Assembly: GCA_008508345.1 (NCBI GenBank)
Contig: QNGE01000103.1
Coordinates: 102,945 to 166,944, forward strand
DNA from: Paragonimus westermani
Taxonomy: Eukaryota > Platyhelminthes > Trematoda > Plagiorchiida > Troglotrematidae
Direction: 5' to 3'
DNA: 64,000 bases
Shown here: positions 59,800 to 64,000 of the stretch, in pieces
How positions within the stretch are numbered: position 1 is the first letter of the stretch
Layout: each line of letters opens with the position of its first letter
Notes under the pieces: generated by a model
Databases searched by the model: none
The model's input: only the letters and a program-made list of their open reading frames with translations
Told to the model about the DNA's origin: nothing
Translations under genes and position numbers: made by a program

Positions 59800-62700
59800 C
59801 TGTCAATCCGCCGTACTTGTTTGGCATGCCCCTCTTCATGTTTCAGTTTCAGTTCGCTAAGTTTTTCCATGGACGGCATATGGTGAGACGACCGTTTAGG
59901 ACTCACTATACAACCGGTGGATAAGCCGGTTATACGGAATTATTGCTGTGCGTCTGAAAAGATTACAAACAGTTAAGTGGAAAAGAGACTTACCGGAGGT
60001 GTTGCATTCTACCAACTCTCTATGATGTTCTACTACAAACACCATACCACATGAACAAATGCTCTGACACAGTCGAAAATCGCCTTCTGTTCCCAGTGAA
60101 TACTAATTTCATTGATCAGTCTACATGAAGTAAAATATTCAGTCTTTCAAATATGACCCCTTGGTCGAAGCAGTTGAACTTCTGGAATACAACCCCGGGT
60201 ACACCCCTGTCACTGTGCCGTTTGACTCCCTTTGATTTTGGATGCTGGCTTAATTTAAAGCAATACCAATTTCGTCCACTCCTCGATACTTGTGAAACTA
60301 TCCTACACAACCGATAGTGTGACCTTGCACAACAGATTTATCAACGCACTGTGCTAATGTGGGGCAATCGGAAAATCTACAACCCCAATAAAAGCGTATG
60401 CGACCATATTGTTTAACTAACTGCGAGGTGTGATTATCAGTTGGTCTCAGTTTTTTTCCGTCGACTGTAACACTTGCATTGACATAACTTAATGACCGCG
60501 GGGTTAGTAATCTTATATATTTTATCATTTTGGCAGATATCGCATGCTCTCAGATGAACAAAGCTTGACTGTTGGTTCTTCTATCCTCTCATATGTATTG
60601 GTTTGTAGTGATGTTGAGTTCGTATCACTCTATTCTCGTGTTTTCAGTTATTCAACCTACTTACAGCTGAGTGTGTGTCCTACAAGACTATGTACGGGAA
60701 ATATGCTCTACGTTAAATGGAAGTGACAGTTGCCCTGAACGGTACAGCGCCTCTGTCTTGTCACCTAACATTGTGCCGCTCTGGTATCCGTCGGTACTGA
60801 CCCGAGCGGTCGAATGACGTTTTGGTTGCATATCCATATACAAACTTGCCCTGTTATCGTCAGTGATTCAGGATAATAATTTTAAGTACATTTGGTTTCA
60901 ACCACGACTGAGTAATTGTTTATCGAGCAACAGAATGTCAGTCTTGGTCAGTAGGTTCCAGTTCCTAATGAAATTATGTGAGTTGGTATGTGACCCATTG
61001 GACGTTATAGGTTTTGGCTTCGGTGGAATCCGGTCCCAAAGCACTACACGAGAACGGCCTGAAATACCTTAAACATCTTACTCCCGAACCTCATTGGCAT
61101 ATCTACTGTTATGCTTCTGAATATTCGCTATCAATGCTAGACGCATACCAGTCACCATGTATAAAAAGAATTTGACTGCACATATCAAAACCGTCGCTTG
61201 GTGGTGTCAACCAATAGGGAATTTAAGTGATCGGATCACGTCTGATCTAATATTCGGCCAACTGGTCATTTTTACACATGTAGGAATTACACTGAATCTA
61301 CTCTGAAGGGTTGATGAATTGCTATCCATAAGTTTAAGACTTGACTGGAGAGAAGGAGTGTTCTCAGGTTCCTTCTGGTGAGTATTAGAATAAACGTTTC
61401 ACCATGCCGAATTCGGCCTAAAGGTCCCACAGTCACTCGCCAAAACCCCTGTAATGGTCTCTTGCTTCGATCACAATCTTGTCAATCGACACTCACTGGA
61501 AGGTTGAGCTTACTTTGACAACCCCATCTTCCTTTCCCTTCCAATACACTCTGATCGCGAGCCTCAGCTGGTTAGATGAGGGTCACAGGCAATTGGTCTG
61601 TCTGTCGTTCGATCAGATGTGTTCTTCGGTAGTCTCGTCACTACTGCGGAAAAGTGTGGTGTATTGAAACTGCAAATAGATGGTCTGCTACATCGACAGC
61701 CGATTAGCGTCGAATGACCTGTGCCCGATCGGTGTGCTACTGGTAGGGTGCACCTCGATGAAGTGTATTGTGTGCTCAATTTCAAGCACGTCTGAATACA
61801 CGATGATCAGGACTTACTCCGCCTCATCGACTCGCTGACACTGGCTGCAGTGCACTACGCTTGCCACTGTTTCTGAAGTGATCTAACATTTAGACACCTG
61901 TACAGTTTGGGTGCATATCGCACTAACCGACGTGTGGTCTGATAAACCTCTTGTACGTGATCCTGTGGTTTGCTCTTTTCAGGCCAGATGGAACACACGT
62001 AAGCCATAGTAATAGGCAGCAACTTGAGCGCGATTAGAGCAGAATAACAGCTTACAAGCAGATAAGGTGAATTCCATTTGAAAGTGGCATTAGATGCTGT
62101 GTTTACGCAGTCACTCAATGTATTTTGCTATGAACGTTCAAATCTCCTGTACGTTACTTCCTGTCAAGACTAGTCATCCAAAAAGTCTACTAGAATCCAT
62201 AGCGATGTTAGTTGACTGGGTATGCATTTGTGTCAGAGAGGGCCATACACCGTCATGGGTGCGAAATTGTGCTTTTCAGACCATTTTTATAGTTGTGCAC
62301 AGTGGAAGCACACAGTGTTTTCGTTTTGACGACTCCATAACTGACGTATACTATAAACAGATGCTACCTGTGATAAAACTTTCTGTTGTGACAATGTATC
62401 GAGGTGTGTGTCGTGATGGGTTGTGTCCTAGCCCTGAAGCTAAACACAAAAGTCTGTTCAGCAGGAACCACCCCGTGACGAGATGCGATCGATAGTGTGT
62501 CCACACGTTGTATGCATGAATAAGTTTCGGGTGAAGGGCTAGTTGAAATTTTGTCTATACAGATTGTCCACCACACTGCATTTCACCGACTGGGTGAGTC
62601 AAGTCGGCGGACACAGGTAACTGACTATCACAAACTGTACTGAAGTTAACTAGCTGACTGTGGGGTTCGGAAACAGTTTTGCTATCAATAAGCAGTTCTG

Positions 62701-63900
62701 TCGCTTATGCAGATTGAAGTCATACAAATTACGGCTGATACAGTGGTAGAGAAATAGTGGAAATGACTGTTTACCACCGCATGTAACACAGTGAGTTTGA
62801 GTGGAATGTATATTCATTCGATTTTTGTCGAAAAGTCAGTGAAAATCATGTAGACTGAGTGTGGAAAACTGATCAACCTGTAGAAAAAGTCGCACCAGTA
62901 ACGAGACACCACGCTGACCGTGGCACATCGTTTCAGATCTAGGACTGCATTCCGCTAATCACACTGATCGCATGAGCACCGCGTATTTTAATCAGTCTGT
63001 TTAGTGTTGGCTACATTCAGCTGGTGATACCACATACATTCCATTATAGTATCGCCTAGTGAAGGATACACAATTCTTCGTAAATTTTGGCAGCCGCCGT
63101 ATACTCGGCAAAGTTGGTAGAAAGACGCTTCTCCGACTTCTCAGTGGGTTTCTATACTTATTGCTTAATCAGCGATTTGATGTGCGACTATCTTGCTAAC
63201 TGTGGTCACTTTACCCAAATTGGGGGATCTAGTCTGGTTCTCACTGGGCCATGGCTTTCGTGTTCCTCAGGTCTCAAGTGTGCCAATTCGCACTGTGGTA
63301 ATTTACATGGCCAGAAGAAAATGAGCAAATTGGTTCAAACCAAACACATAAGTTGAATGTGCAAATTTCCTTTCCTTCAATTGAACTATTTGCAATTTTG
63401 CCTGTTAACAAAATGAGGTCGGAAACCTTGAAAATATCATCAAAGTTTCACCCCAGAACGTTTGAAGCAAGCGTTGGTGTTTGAATATAAAACAACTTGA
63501 GTACACTAAAACAATTTGCTGAACACGCACAGGTAAGTTAATGCGTCTACCTGTGTAAATGATTGAATGTGACAGAGGAAATTGGTGTCTGTCAATGGTA
63601 GTGAAATGCTGAACTCGGTGGGATCGCAAGGGCTACTTGAGGAGTAACTGGGGGAAGATTTGCTTTTAATTGACGTGTTCAGCAGTCCGGTGATTGCATA
63701 AAATCGTTTTCCACAGAAGTCAGTTGTAGACGGTCAGTAATAATGGCATCACGTTTTCCAGCTGGATCGACAGCAAGGTAAGTACATCCGAACCGTACAC
63801 AGAACGGATATGCGAAAATATATTGTGCGTTGTGCTGACGTTCATTATCAAGTAAATCCTTGGTTAAGCCACAACGAGTTAAAAACCAAAGAGTTATCGG
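59800..63900. other. No confident gene
   Basis: The longest frame is 62094-62495 on the + strand (133 codons). It overlaps a 70-codon minus frame and shows no family signature or usable splice signals. I see no LINE, PLE or Gypsy motif in this stretch. Confidence 0.4.
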
Positions 63901-63902
63901 TT

Positions 63903-63943
63903 TCGCAACGTTTCGACCCTCTCGGAGAGCCTTTATCAAGCGA
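63903..63943 (-). ncRNA. Degenerate PLE-type hammerhead motif
   Basis: On the minus strand TCGC is followed by TTGATAAA, GGCTCTCC, GAGAGGGTC and GAAACGTTGCGA. This is the minimal hammerhead layout known from Penelope-like element termini: C3 is changed to T and G8 to A, while stem II, GAAA and the CGC/GCG stem I remain. It is probably inactive. It may mark a PLE end just outside or at the edge of the window. Confidence 0.5.
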
Positions 63944-64000
63944 TTTAAATCAGAAAATTCACATTGTACAAGCTTCAAATGAGGTAGTCATCACCTCGCA

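Noticed and set aside
62094..62495. A 133-codon + strand ORF.
   Set aside because: It has no domain, unusual composition, an overlapping opposite frame and no splice or polyadenylation context. It may be chance; kept only as a note.

Overview
The window reads as nuclear DNA of a metazoan and most resembles a parasitic flatworm (tapeworm or fluke). Coding density is very low. The only recognisable long ORFs belong to retroelements. There are GT-AG exon-like blocks, microsatellites and a tRNA-like SINE, and a mixture of Penelope-like elements (PLEs), RTE-type LINEs, Ty3/Gypsy remnants and a Tc1/mariner relic. There are no operons, ribosome binding sites or CRISPR arrays. The flatworm assignment is inference from this repeat mixture.

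Layout. From about 8.2 to 29.7 kb, four + strand exon-like blocks (8167-8255, 10524-10616, 18986-19163, 29315-29549) have mutually compatible splice phases. Together they suggest one host gene for a single-pass membrane protein: a DSL/EGF-like cysteine motif near the N-terminal side, and a membrane helix with a short tail at the C-terminus. Its presumed introns are full of transposable elements: a PLE half flanked by inverted repeats (11.3-14.4 kb), a decayed antisense LINE (15.7-17.2 kb), two copies of a palindromic element (15.1 and 21.6 kb), and a PLE whose 5' half is inverted (27.6-29.2 kb). From 31.5 to 40 kb there is another palindromic element, two antisense PLE 3' ends, an LTR-like repeat, a Tc1/mariner relic and a SINE. 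From 41.6 to 46.8 kb lies a cluster of RTE-type LINEs, including one with an uninterrupted endonuclease plus reverse transcriptase ORF, joined tail to tail to an inverted decayed relative. From 47 to 59.8 kb there are two more LTR-like repeats, two Ty3/Gypsy pol remnants and three PLE remnants. The last 4 kb are nearly featureless apart from a degenerate hammerhead-like motif.

Most notable. A 0.20-0.26 kb palindromic repeat occurs four times (3495-3745, 15090-15292, 21645-21906, 31541-31803). Each copy has its own 10-15 bp target-site duplication, so it is a discrete mobile element. Its arms carry what reads as an intact hammerhead-ribozyme core (CUGANGA, stem II, GAAA, short ACGU stem III, cleavage after GUU), in some copies on both strands. 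Hammerhead motifs are known in Penelope-like elements; a small element made essentially of two opposed hammerheads plus a tail is the best candidate here for something undescribed.

Limits. Everything was read by eye. Host exons are proposals from splice signals and phase. Remnant boundaries are approximate, and family names rest on remembered motifs rather than searches.
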